NCBI GenBank assembly: GCA_964454975.1
Contig: CAYVVD010000001.1
Coordinates: 186,001-250,000, forward strand
Source of the DNA: CAYVVD01 sp964454975
GTDB lineage: Bacteria > Bacteroidota > Ignavibacteria > Kapaibacteriales > UBA2268
Length of the DNA stretch: 64,000 bases
Direction: 5' to 3'
Shown: positions 44,826-53,502 of the stretch, in pieces
Layout: every line of letters begins with the position of its first letter
How positions within the stretch are numbered: position 1 is the stretch's first letter
Made by a program: the position numbers and the translations under genes
The notes under the pieces: model-generated
Databases searched by the model: none
Told to the model about the DNA's origin: nothing
Seen by the model: the letters and a program-made list of their open reading frames with translations, nothing else

Positions 44826-47800
44826 ATGAACAAAAAGAGCTCTTTAATTTTACTAATCCACTTCATGTTTTTAACCGGCCTCTCAATATCTTATGGTCAA
44901 TTAAACTTCGATTACCTCGAAAGCATCGAGAAACCCACAATTCATAATTTCATAAAAGCATATGATTTAGAAGCTTCAAAATCTGAAAAAAAACTGCCGG
45001 GTTGGAAACAATACAAACGTTGGGAGTATTTCTGGGAGCAAAGGCTTGGAAAATCCGGTGAGTTAATTTCTACTGAGATTGCTGTGCAAATTTACAACGA
45101 AGCACAGAAATTCTATAATGACAATAAGATTGGTAGCCGTACGCAGGCAGCGCAATGGGTGAATATGGGGCCGAATTTACACAGCAATATAGCCGGTCAC
45201 GGTAGGGTAAACATAGTAAGAATAAATCCCTCTAATGACAATGATTTGTGGATTGGCACAGCAGGCGGTGGTGTCTGGCGTTCTCAGAATGGTGGAGTTA
45301 CATGGACGAATTTCCCTTTTACAGAATTTCTTTCTCTTGGGGTTTCAGATATAGCAATTTCACCAACAAATCCCCAGGTAATCTATGTTTCTACCGGTGA
45401 TTTTGATGGTATGAGCTCAACCCTTTACGATGCTTATAGCGTTGGAATCATCAAAACAACAAATAGTGGCAACACCTGGGAATTCACATCAGCTCAGTAT
45501 GAACTGGACAGGAATGTCTTTTTTAGCAGGTTGTTGATTGACCCGAACAACCCGGATATAGTTGTTGCCGGCTCTACAAGTGGTATATACAAAACTACTG
45601 ATGGTGGCGCTACCTGGAGCAATACTTTACAATCCGGGGCAATATCAGACATCGAGTATTTCCCTGCTGACTATGATAATATGTATGCTACTTTGTTTTC
45701 ACGCAATGGAAATGCAGGGTTTTACAAATCAACCAACGCTGGAACATCGTGGCAGTTTGTAGAATCATTTGCGGATGCTAACAGAATAGCTATTACAGTT
45801 TCGCCGGCTAATCCTGATAAAATGTATGCTCTCCTTAGCCATACAAATAACGGCTACCATTCGTTTATGGTACTAGACAGGCAGGCAAGCGATGAGTTTG
45901 TTGTGCAATCATCAATATCAACAGTAGGAAATTTACTCGGCTGGGGAACCGGTAGCAGTAATGACGAAGGTGGCCAGGGTTTTTATGATTTATGTATAGC
46001 AGCCAATCCGAATAATGAAAATGATATTTATATCGGTGGAATAAATATCTGGCGTTCAACAACAGGCGGCAGGACATGGGCGCTAAATGCCCACCAATGG
46101 GGAGCGCAGGGCAAACCTTATGTTCATGCTGACCAACACGACCTCTTGTTCTCTCCCAACGGGGACAGGTTGTACTCTGCCAACGACGGAGGTATGGATT
46201 ATACATCAAATGGCGGAAGCTCATGGAGAAGCATCAGCGAAGGTATTGAAGCTTCTCAATTTTACAGGCTTGGCGGTTCTGCACAAAATTCTAACTTGAT
46301 ATATGCAGGCGCCCAGGACAATGGTACGAGCAGGTATCTGAACGGCAACTGGGTAAGTGCCAGTGGAGGAGACGGAATGGAAGCTGTTGTTGATCCAAAT
46401 AATCAAGACCGTGCCTATGTTTCTTCACAGTTGGGAAATATAAGAAGGAGAGACCCAAATACCGGCCAGTTTCGCTCAATGCTTTCCGTGAACATTGTTG
46501 GAGAAAATGCCTCATGGCTGACTCCTTACCTCGTGCATGAAGTAAAATCCAATAGAGTATATGCAGGATATATCAATGTCTGGCTTCATGAAAATTACGG
46601 AGCTGATAATAACTGGACAAAGATCTCTAATTTCTCAACACAAAATACTTTGAGGACTCTTGCTATTTCTCCGAAAAACGAGAATTATATATATACAGCG
46701 ACCTGGAATACCATGAATGCAACAACCAACGGTGGAAATACATGGGAAATCATCCTCAGTTCGAATTCATCAATAACTTACATATTTCCACATCCTACTA
46801 TGCAGGAAAGAGTGTATATAACCAAATCGGGATTTGTAGAAGGTGATAAAGTTTACATGTATGATGGTACAAATTGGCACAACCTGAGTGGTAACCTTCC
46901 TAACGTACCCGTAAATTGCGTTGTTTACCAGAAAGATTCGCCTGACAGGATTTATGCCGGTACTGATATCGGAGTATTTTACTCTGATTACAACTCATCC
47001 TTCTGGATGCCTTACGGCGAGGGCCTTCCAAATGTTGTTGTATCAGAGCTTGAGATAAATTACAACTCAAGGAAATTAAGAGCATCAACCTATGGCAGGA
47101 GCTTATGGGAAACCGATTTACTTGATTGCGATTTGGAACCTGTCCAGGTTAATGTAAAGGGTGATTTAACCTTTTGCGAAGGAGAGTCGGTAATTCTCGA
47201 AGCAGCTCAGAATTACCCTTCATATCGTTGGTCAAACGGTGCAACTACAAAGAGCATTGAAGTATTTGAATCAGGAACTTACAGCCTGATGATTCCGACC
47301 GGTGAATGTTCTGCAAAGTCAATCGCCATTACTGTCAATGTACTGAATGTTGGAAATCTGGAAATTAATCCTTCCCAGGATGGCAAGTTTTGCGAAGGCG
47401 ACACTGCAATACTTTCCGCTTCATTTGGTTTTCCCCTTGACTCATATGAATGGAGTGACGGAACAAAATCAAGAAGGCTTGAAACAACATTACCGGGAAC
47501 CTATACGGTTACTGCTTTGACCAGTGACGGGTGTCCTGTTGAATCAGAATCATTTGAACTTGAATTTATGCCAAGGCCGGAAAAACCTGAAATCCTTCCG
47601 GCTGGGAAAGACCTCACTGCACCTGAAGCTGATAATTACCAGTGGTACCTTAACGGTGATAAATTATCCGGGGCAAATAAAAGAGTTTTGACACCGATTG
47701 TACCTGGGGAATACCAGGTTGAAGTTTTCAATGAACATGACTGTTCAAGCATTTCAGATGTTTATAATTTAATTACTTCTGTTGAAACAAATTCCGAAAG

Positions 47801-48032
47801 CATTTTCAATATTAGCCCAAATCCCTCAAACGGATTGTTCAGGCTCGAAACTGACTATGATGGCATAATCGGAAAACGTGCTGAAATAACCGATATGCTC
47901 GGCAGAAAGATACTGAAATTAACGATAGAGAATATTACTGAAATTAATTTGAGCAGTTCACCGGCAGGTATTTATCTGCTTACAATTGAGCTTGGAAATC
48001 AGAGATTAAATTACAAACTGATAAAGAAGTAA
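44826..48032 (+). CDS. Secreted Asp-box propeller protein with T9SS domain, paralogue 3
   Basis: 1068 residues. Signal peptide about 1-25 (SISYGQ). N-terminal block PGWKQYKRWEYFWEQRLGKSG is close to that of paralogue 1, and the 129-bp gap to paralogue 2 suggests its own promoter. Asp-boxes SQNGGVTW, TTNSGNTW, TTDGGATW, STNAGTSW, STTGGRTW and TTNGGNTW; HADQH at 434-438, YSANDGG, GAQDNGTSRY. Ig-like repeats with CEGESVILEA and CEGDTAILSA are followed by a sorting domain (SPNPSNGLFRL to LNYKLIKK). An intrinsic terminator follows. Confidence 0.9.
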   Translation: MNKKSSLILLIHFMFLTGLSISYGQLNFDYLESIEKPTIHNFIKAYDLEASKSEKKLPGWKQYKRWEYFWEQRLGKSGELISTEIAVQIYNEAQKFYNDNKIGSRTQAAQWVNMGPNLHSNIAGHGRVNIVRINPSNDNDLWIGTAGGGVWRSQNGGVTWTNFPFTEFLSLGVSDIAISPTNPQVIYVSTGDFDGMSSTLYDAYSVGIIKTTNSGNTWEFTSAQYELDRNVFFSRLLIDPNNPDIVVAGSTSGIYKTTDGGATWSNTLQSGAISDIEYFPADYDNMYATLFSRNGNAGFYKSTNAGTSWQFVESFADANRIAITVSPANPDKMYALLSHTNNGYHSFMVLDRQASDEFVVQSSISTVGNLLGWGTGSSNDEGGQGFYDLCIAANPNNENDIYIGGINIWRSTTGGRTWALNAHQWGAQGKPYVHADQHDLLFSPNGDRLYSANDGGMDYTSNGGSSWRSISEGIEASQFYRLGGSAQNSNLIYAGAQDNGTSRYLNGNWVSASGGDGMEAVVDPNNQDRAYVSSQLGNIRRRDPNTGQFRSMLSVNIVGENASWLTPYLVHEVKSNRVYAGYINVWLHENYGADNNWTKISNFSTQNTLRTLAISPKNENYIYTATWNTMNATTNGGNTWEIILSSNSSITYIFPHPTMQERVYITKSGFVEGDKVYMYDGTNWHNLSGNLPNVPVNCVVYQKDSPDRIYAGTDIGVFYSDYNSSFWMPYGEGLPNVVVSELEINYNSRKLRASTYGRSLWETDLLDCDLEPVQVNVKGDLTFCEGESVILEAAQNYPSYRWSNGATTKSIEVFESGTYSLMIPTGECSAKSIAITVNVLNVGNLEINPSQDGKFCEGDTAILSASFGFPLDSYEWSDGTKSRRLETTLPGTYTVTALTSDGCPVESESFELEFMPRPEKPEILPAGKDLTAPEADNYQWYLNGDKLSGANKRVLTPIVPGEYQVEVFNEHDCSSISDVYNLITSVETNSESIFNISPNPSNGLFRLETDYDGIIGKRAEITDMLGRKILKLTIENITEINLSSSPAGIYLLTIELGNQRLNYKLIKK

Positions 48033-48059
48033 TTTCATTTTTATTGAAAATTAATTTAA

Positions 48060-48086
48060 AACCCCGTAGATTTACGGGGTTTTTTA
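48060..48086 (+). terminator. Intrinsic terminator after propeller paralogue 3
   Basis: Perfect 9-bp stem AACCCCGTA / TACGGGGTT with loop GATT and a T-run. It overlaps a false 5' extension of ruvA and fixes the ruvA start to 48098. Confidence 0.93.
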
Positions 48087-48097
48087 TTTGGTACAAA

Positions 48098-48697
48098 ATG
48101 ATTGCATCGCTAAACGGAAGGCTAATATTTAAATCTCCCACTGAAGTAATTGTAGAGTGCGCCGGAGTTGGTTATTCTGCATCAATTTCTGTCAAATGTT
48201 CTGAAAACCTCCCAGATAAGGGTTCAATTGTAAATTTATCAACTATGCTAATTCCGAGAGATGATTCACTGAATCTATATGGTTTTATTGATTCAGGGGA
48301 AAAGGAGATGTTTAAAAGCCTTATTTCAGTCTCAGGGATTGGCCCTAAAATGGCAATAGGCATACTTTCGGCTATCACTGTGGAGGAATTGCGGGAAACA
48401 TTGCTTGGCGGCAATTTGCCGGCTTTAAAGAAATTACCGGGTGTAGGTAAAAAAACTGCCGAGAGGCTCCTCGTTGAACTCAAAGATAAAATGTTAAGCC
48501 TGGGTTATTCAGGAATTGAATCTGTTGCCGGTTTAAACCGAATGATCCATGATGAAGCGATTTCCGCTCTGGTAACGCTTGGCTATGCAAGGTCCGTTGC
48601 TGAAAAAAGCGTGGCGATGGCTTTGAAGTATAAAGATTCCGGGGATATTGATTCAGAATCCTTAATTAAAGAATCACTAAAAATTGCAATGAAATGA
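48098..48697 (+). CDS. ruvA: Holliday junction DNA helicase subunit RuvA
   Basis: 199 residues from the ATG at 48098, typical RuvA length; a longer frame from 48044 runs through a terminator and is rejected. RuvA binds four-way DNA junctions as a tetramer and loads RuvB for branch migration. Seen: N-terminal MIASLNGRLIFKSPTEVIVE barrel, helix-hairpin-helix motifs ISVSGIGPKMAIGIL and KKLPGVGKKTAERL, and the C-terminal domain III (AISALVTLGYARS). The stop overlaps the next gene by 4 bp (ATGA). Confidence 0.97.
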   Translation: MIASLNGRLIFKSPTEVIVECAGVGYSASISVKCSENLPDKGSIVNLSTMLIPRDDSLNLYGFIDSGEKEMFKSLISVSGIGPKMAIGILSAITVEELRETLLGGNLPALKKLPGVGKKTAERLLVELKDKMLSLGYSGIESVAGLNRMIHDEAISALVTLGYARSVAEKSVAMALKYKDSGDIDSESLIKESLKIAMK

Positions 48698-49413
48698 TAT
48701 TGGTTATTCCTTCAATAAATTTGACTAAAGGGCATTGCTTCGATTGTATTGTTGGCGAATCAGGTACAGAAAAGCTCTATAGCAACCTGGCTGCAAATAT
48801 TTCGTTATTCGCACAGTTATTACGACGGGAAAATTCTAAAAGCATTCATATCAGGGATATTGACTCCTTCGACGGGAATAATACAAATGAGAACCTCGAA
48901 TGCGTTATAAATGCTGTCGGGAAGGTAGATATTCCAATTCAGTTTTCGCGAATGTTCTCCTCCCTTGATGAATGTGATAAATTGCTGGAAAGCGGAGTGT
49001 ACAGGATAATAATTGACTCTAAAAGCCATTTAATAAATGACTCCGCAGTGTTAATAGATAAATACAATAGCTCAAGAGTAGCTATTGGAATAGAGTACAC
49101 AGATGGCGATGACATTAGTAGCTGTTTAAAAGAATTCAGAAACTGCGGAGGTGAAAGGGCAATTTATTCCAATATCAATTGGGATCCTTTAAACAATGAT
49201 TCTGATTTTACTATTGCCTTGAAAATTGCCGGTGATTTTAAAATCCGCCTTACTTTGGACAATGCTGTATCTAATTACCGACAATTGGCAGCTATAAGTA
49301 ACATTGGCGCCCCGTGGATTGATTCTGTAATCATCGGCAAACCATTGTATTTGAATAATTTCCCTTGCCAGAAAATATGGCGGATAGCAGAATCGGAACT
49401 CGAAAGGAATTAA
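48694..49413 (+). CDS. HisA-like (beta-alpha)8-barrel protein lacking catalytic aspartates
   Basis: 239 residues, same length as HisA (phosphoribosylformimino isomerase). Barrel start MILVIPSINLTKGHCFDCIVGE matches HisA MxxxPAIDLxxG, but the catalytic Asp of strand 1 is Asn9. The second catalytic Asp position is Glu134 (VAIGIEYTDG) and the QFGGGIR phosphate loop is QFSRMFS. It is thus almost certainly not an active HisA. It overlaps ruvA by 4 bp and is translated with it; no other his gene is in the window. A binding or regulatory role, or a new reaction on a barrel scaffold, is inferred. Confidence 0.75.
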   Translation: MILVIPSINLTKGHCFDCIVGESGTEKLYSNLAANISLFAQLLRRENSKSIHIRDIDSFDGNNTNENLECVINAVGKVDIPIQFSRMFSSLDECDKLLESGVYRIIIDSKSHLINDSAVLIDKYNSSRVAIGIEYTDGDDISSCLKEFRNCGGERAIYSNINWDPLNNDSDFTIALKIAGDFKIRLTLDNAVSNYRQLAAISNIGAPWIDSVIIGKPLYLNNFPCQKIWRIAESELERN

Positions 49414-49530
49414 TACTTCAAAAGGCTTCAAAGGCTGTTAAAAAATTTGTATTTTGCATGATTGTTTTCTCGGGAAAACAGCCATTAATAGTAGTTGTAT
49501 GACAGGGAAAAGAAAAAATCCGGAGTTAAC

Positions 49531-51306
49531 ATGCCACATTTAGTGATAGATGGACAAAGACTTGAAGCGGCGGACGGAAAAACAGTTATCGAAGTGGCTT
49601 ATGAAAATGGGATGACTATTCCTCACTTCTGCTGGCATCCCGAATTGAGTGTTGCCGGTAATTGCCGTATGTGCCTTGTTGAAGTGGGAATGCCGCGCAA
49701 GCTGCCCGATGGTAGTTTTGAAAAGGATGAAAACGGGGATACTAATATCGGATTTTTCCCAAAACTGCAGATTGCATGTGCCACGTATGTGACGGACGAA
49801 ATGGTTGTGAATACCAGATCCGAACGTGCAGTTGAGGCACAGGAAGCAGTTATGGAATTCCTCCTGATTAACCATCCTCTCGATTGCCCTATTTGCGATG
49901 AAGCAGGTGAATGCAAACTCCAGGAATATGCTTTCAGGCACTCGAAAGGAGAAAGCCGGTTTGAAGAACGGAAAAACCACAAACCAAAACGCCAGGTATG
50001 GGGACCCAATATTCTTTTTGATGCTGAGCGTTGTATAAGTTGCTCACGTTGCATCAGGTATGCAAAAGAGCAGGCAGAACAAGATGTCCTGACTTTTGTT
50101 CAAAGGGGAGACCATGTTACTATCGAACTTTTTGAAGGTACTCAATTCGATAGCCCCTACTCAATGAATGTAATTGAAATATGCCCTGTTGGAGCTCTGA
50201 CAAGCCCCGATTTCAGATTTAAATCGCGTGTTTGGGAAATGAGCTTTAACGACTCAATTTGCCCCGGTTGCGCAAAAGGCTGTAATATAAAAATTGGTGT
50301 TAGGAACAACGAGATTCTCAGGTTGCAACCACGTTCGAATCCTTATGTTAACCGTTTCTGGATGTGTGATCATGGCAGGCTTACACAATATAAATTTGTA
50401 AATGAGGCACGGATAACTGAACCACATATTAAAGAAAACGAAAGATTTAAGGATTGCACTTGGAAGGAAGCTGTAGAATTTACGTCATTCCATTTGAAGA
50501 AGTTTAAACCACATGAGATAATGGTGATAGGTTCTCCTCAAACGACAAACGAGGATAATTACCTGCTTCAAAAGTTTGCAAAAAAAGTACTTAGAACTTC
50601 GAACATTGATTTCTTTAGAACAAAAAATGAAAACTTCCAGGATAACTACCTTCGCGTTTCCGACATGACGCCTAATACTACCGGTGCTATTGAAGTCGGA
50701 GTAAAACCCGGGCATGGTGGAATCAATATTAGTGATTTATCTGAAAAGCTAAATTACGGTCACATCAGGGCGCTATTTGTAATGGATGAGGACTTTTCAG
50801 ATCATGGACATTTATTTGACACTATCAAAGAGCTGGACTTCCTTGTTGTTCTTACAAGCAATGAGTCAAAACTTGCGAACATTGCTGATGCAGTCTTGCC
50901 AATTACTACATACGCTGAATCGGAAGGAACTTTTACTAATATTGAGGGAAGGGTACAGTATCTTGCTCCTGCCCTTGTTACTAAAGATAATTACCGGTTC
51001 ATGGGTATGAAAATGAGCCGCATAGATAAATTTGGAGCACATAATGACCGCTGGACACAACATGAGAAACGAAATTGCAAACAAAGCTGGCGAGCTATAC
51101 AGATGATTGCGAACTTGTTGGAAGCTAACTGGGATTACAGTGTTTCTGAGGATGTTTTCATGGAAATCAGCGAGAATATCAACTCATTCCACGGAATGAG
51201 TTACGAATTACTGGAAAAATACCAGGGGCTTGTTCTTGGAAAAGCAAATTCACCTGATGAAAAAGTGGTTAATTATGTGTCGCACGAAATGAAACCGAGC
51301 ATCTAA
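49531..51306 (+). CDS. nuoG: NADH-quinone oxidoreductase subunit G (short form)
   Basis: 591 residues from the ATG at 49531 (CGGAG five bases upstream). Peripheral-arm subunit of complex I carrying iron-sulfur clusters. Visible: 2Fe-2S site (CWHPELSVAGNCRMC with ACATYV), the His/Cys 4Fe-4S site HPLDCPICDEAGEC, the CISCSRC..CPVG pair, and a further CPGCAKGCN cluster with CDHGR. The molybdopterin-like domain (DAVLPITTYAESEGTFTNIEGRVQ) is shorter than in E. coli NuoG (about 900 residues). Followed by nuoH after 12 bp. The nuoA-F genes are not upstream. Confidence 0.93.
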   Translation: MPHLVIDGQRLEAADGKTVIEVAYENGMTIPHFCWHPELSVAGNCRMCLVEVGMPRKLPDGSFEKDENGDTNIGFFPKLQIACATYVTDEMVVNTRSERAVEAQEAVMEFLLINHPLDCPICDEAGECKLQEYAFRHSKGESRFEERKNHKPKRQVWGPNILFDAERCISCSRCIRYAKEQAEQDVLTFVQRGDHVTIELFEGTQFDSPYSMNVIEICPVGALTSPDFRFKSRVWEMSFNDSICPGCAKGCNIKIGVRNNEILRLQPRSNPYVNRFWMCDHGRLTQYKFVNEARITEPHIKENERFKDCTWKEAVEFTSFHLKKFKPHEIMVIGSPQTTNEDNYLLQKFAKKVLRTSNIDFFRTKNENFQDNYLRVSDMTPNTTGAIEVGVKPGHGGINISDLSEKLNYGHIRALFVMDEDFSDHGHLFDTIKELDFLVVLTSNESKLANIADAVLPITTYAESEGTFTNIEGRVQYLAPALVTKDNYRFMGMKMSRIDKFGAHNDRWTQHEKRNCKQSWRAIQMIANLLEANWDYSVSEDVFMEISENINSFHGMSYELLEKYQGLVLGKANSPDEKVVNYVSHEMKPSI

Positions 51307-51318
51307 CACGGAATTAAA

Positions 51319-52356
51319 ATGACAGAAATACTGGTTATACTTATTGAAGCGGCTATTAAAGCAGCGGTTATTGTTAACCTGATACTTGTTGCTGCAGCAG
51401 TTTCGGTTTATGCAGAACGCAGGGTTTCAGCATTCATTCAGTTAAGGCTTGGCCCGAACAGGGTAGGACCATTTGGTCTGTTTCAACCATTTGCCGATGT
51501 TTTCAAGCTATTCATGAAGGAAGACGTTGTTCCAAAGGCAGCAGATCCCTTCTTTCACCGGCTTGCGCCTGTGATTGCATTAGGTATCGCAATTGCAGTT
51601 TATGCTGTTATCCCATTTGCACATTATGTAGAGATTGGAGGGCAGAAAATATACCTCGGAATAGCGCCTGATGTAAATGTCGGTGTGCTTTTCATACTTG
51701 CTATGACCTCAGTGGCTGTTTACGGAATCACTCTTGCAGGCTGGGCATCTAATAATAAGTACTCACTGCTCGGAGGCCTTCGTTCAGCCGCACAGATGAT
51801 TTCATATGAGCTTTCTATGGGCCTTTCTTTAATTGGCGTATTTATGGTTGCCGGCTCTGTTTCTTTGAATGATATTGTTATTGACCAGGCTGGATGGCGT
51901 TGGAATATTCTTATTCAACCTTTAGGATTTATCATTTTTTTAGTGGCATCATTTGCCGAAACCAACAGGGCGCCTTTCGATCTTCCCGAAGCAGAGCCTG
52001 AACTTGTCGGCGGTTTTAATACAGAATACAGTGGTATGAAATTCGGCATGTTCTTCCTTGCCGAGTATGCAAACATGGCAACAGCATCTGCATTCATTAC
52101 TCTTGTTTTTCTTGGCGGTTGGATGCTGCCGTTTGATATTGGATTCGCACCCGGTTCTATTGAGCTTGCATTAGCCCAATTCGTTTGGTTCCTCGCTAAA
52201 GTTGCGTTTATTATGTTCTTTTTTATCTGGGTACGCTGGTCAATTCCGCGTTTTCGTTATGACCAGTTGATGAACTTGGGTTGGAAAGTAATGCTTCCTC
52301 TTGCCATATTGAATGTAGTAATAACCGGAATTGTAATTTTGATTTTTGGCAATTAA
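51319..52356 (+). CDS. nuoH: NADH-quinone oxidoreductase subunit H
   Basis: 345 residues, eight or so membrane segments, normal NuoH length. Membrane subunit of complex I that lines the quinone site. Key motifs: AERRVSAFIQLRLGPNRVGPFGLFQPFADVFKLF, and ETNRAPFDLPEAEPELVGGFNTEYSG in the quinone-proximal loop, plus a membrane IRWSIPRFRYDQLMNLGWK-type end. The quinone-site residues in these loops are conserved. Sits 12 bp after nuoG and 56 bp before nuoI. Confidence 0.97.
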   Translation: MTEILVILIEAAIKAAVIVNLILVAAAVSVYAERRVSAFIQLRLGPNRVGPFGLFQPFADVFKLFMKEDVVPKAADPFFHRLAPVIALGIAIAVYAVIPFAHYVEIGGQKIYLGIAPDVNVGVLFILAMTSVAVYGITLAGWASNNKYSLLGGLRSAAQMISYELSMGLSLIGVFMVAGSVSLNDIVIDQAGWRWNILIQPLGFIIFLVASFAETNRAPFDLPEAEPELVGGFNTEYSGMKFGMFFLAEYANMATASAFITLVFLGGWMLPFDIGFAPGSIELALAQFVWFLAKVAFIMFFFIWVRWSIPRFRYDQLMNLGWKVMLPLAILNVVITGIVILIFGN

Positions 52357-52412
52357 AAATAAAAATGCAGGCTTACGTCAGCAAATAAAATGAATAAATT
52401 GTTGGAATATAA

Positions 52413-52910
52413 ATGAATATTACAAAAAATACCCAAGCACAAAGGCTGTCCTTTTGGGAGAAACTCTACCTGCCCGAAATAGCAAAAGGCCTCGGGCTTA
52501 CACTTTCATTTATGTTCAAGCCAAAATTCACACGCCAATACCCGGAAGAGCGTTTTGAACCCACCGGTTCATACCGTGGCCGACCGGTACTTGTTGAGGA
52601 AGAAGATGGCGAACGCTGTGTTGCTTGCAGTCTTTGTTCAAGAGTTTGCCCTGCTCTTGCAATTGAAGTCCAGGCATCTGAAACTGAACGCGATAAAGAG
52701 CGCTACCCTGTAAAATTTGAGATAAATATGCTCCGGTGCATATTCTGTGCATTCTGCGAAGAAGTCTGTCCCGAAGAGGCAATCGTAATGAGCAAGGATT
52801 ACGACATTGTATTTACAAGCCAACAGGAAGCAATTCTGGGCAAAGACAAGTTGCTTGTTCCCGTTGCACAACTACAGGACAGGTTGGAATTCCTCCGCCA
52901 GTATAAGTAA
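52413..52910 (+). CDS. nuoI: NADH-quinone oxidoreductase subunit I
   Basis: 165 residues. Carries the last two 4Fe-4S clusters of complex I before the quinone. Both motifs are intact: [12 protein letters not shown] and [12 protein letters not shown]. The N-terminal amphipathic part anchors it at the membrane. GGAAT precedes the ATG. The hairpin at 52957 probably terminates the nuoGHI transcript; nuoJ-N are not downstream, so the complex I locus is split. Confidence 0.96.
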   Translation: MNITKNTQAQRLSFWEKLYLPEIAKGLGLTLSFMFKPKFTRQYPEERFEPTGSYRGRPVLVEEEDGERCVACSLCSRVCPALAIEVQASETERDKERYPVKFEINMLRCIFCAFCEEVCPEEAIVMSKDYDIVFTSQQEAILGKDKLLVPVAQLQDRLEFLRQYK

Positions 52911-52956
52911 GTCGCTAGCCTGATAGTTATAAGTTGAAATATTAAGAAAATACAAA

Positions 52957-52977
52957 GGGCGGTTCATCTAACCGTCC
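52957..52977 (+). terminator. Probable terminator after nuoI
   Basis: GGGCGGTT pairs with AACCGTCC (one G.U pair) around CATCT, followed by a weak T-rich stretch (TGCATTTTGTTGTTT). Confidence 0.6.
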
Positions 52978-53045
52978 ATGCATTTTGTTGTTTAAATGCC
53001 GTATTTTTAATCTAACGACTTACGACTACCGACTAAAGATAATTC

Positions 53046-53342
53046 CTATGGCATTACAAATTCTTTAGCAAGAGATAAATAGCCATTAGAAGTTGAATTA
53101 AGCCTGATTTTTTTCACATCGCTGTAATCAGGGTCATTGTACCATGCCCTGGCATTCTCTTCGGTTGGGAATTTAAGAACAACGACACACCCAAGTGGTT
53201 TCCCTTCATATGTTTGTGTTTCATAATCTGCAACTATAATTTCTGCCTGATGCTTTATGAGTAAAGGTATTACACCTTCTACGTATGGCCCGTAAGCTTC
53301 TTTGTCATTAATATCATAGGTTGCAATAAGATATGCTGACAT
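53046..53342 (-). CDS. DUF1330 family protein
   Basis: 98 residues, standard for this dimeric alpha-beta-barrel-like (EthD/ABM fold) family: MSAYLIATYDINDKEAYGPYVEGVIPLL at the start and CVVVLKFPTEENARAWYNDPDY later. Soluble and cytoplasmic; function of the family is unknown. AAGGAA precedes the ATG. It stands alone between the nuo block, with which it converges, and the divergent metallopeptidase gene. Confidence 0.93.
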   Translation of the reverse strand: MSAYLIATYDINDKEAYGPYVEGVIPLLIKHQAEIIVADYETQTYEGKPLGCVVVLKFPTEENARAWYNDPDYSDVKKIRLNSTSNGYLSLAKEFVMP

Positions 53343-53502
53343 AATAATTCCTTGCTTGATGAAAAAGAGAAGGAATATAATTAATTATTGTTAATAATTT
53401 ACAATTCCCTAAACTATTTACTCTTAGGGCATTCCTGCCTTTTTTATATATTTACTATTGAAAAAGTTAACTAATTACTTAATCCTAATCTGTGGGGAGA
53501 AT

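Noticed and set aside
48044..48097. 5' extension of ruvA
   Set aside because: Contains an intrinsic terminator; RuvA homologues start at the MIASLNG position.
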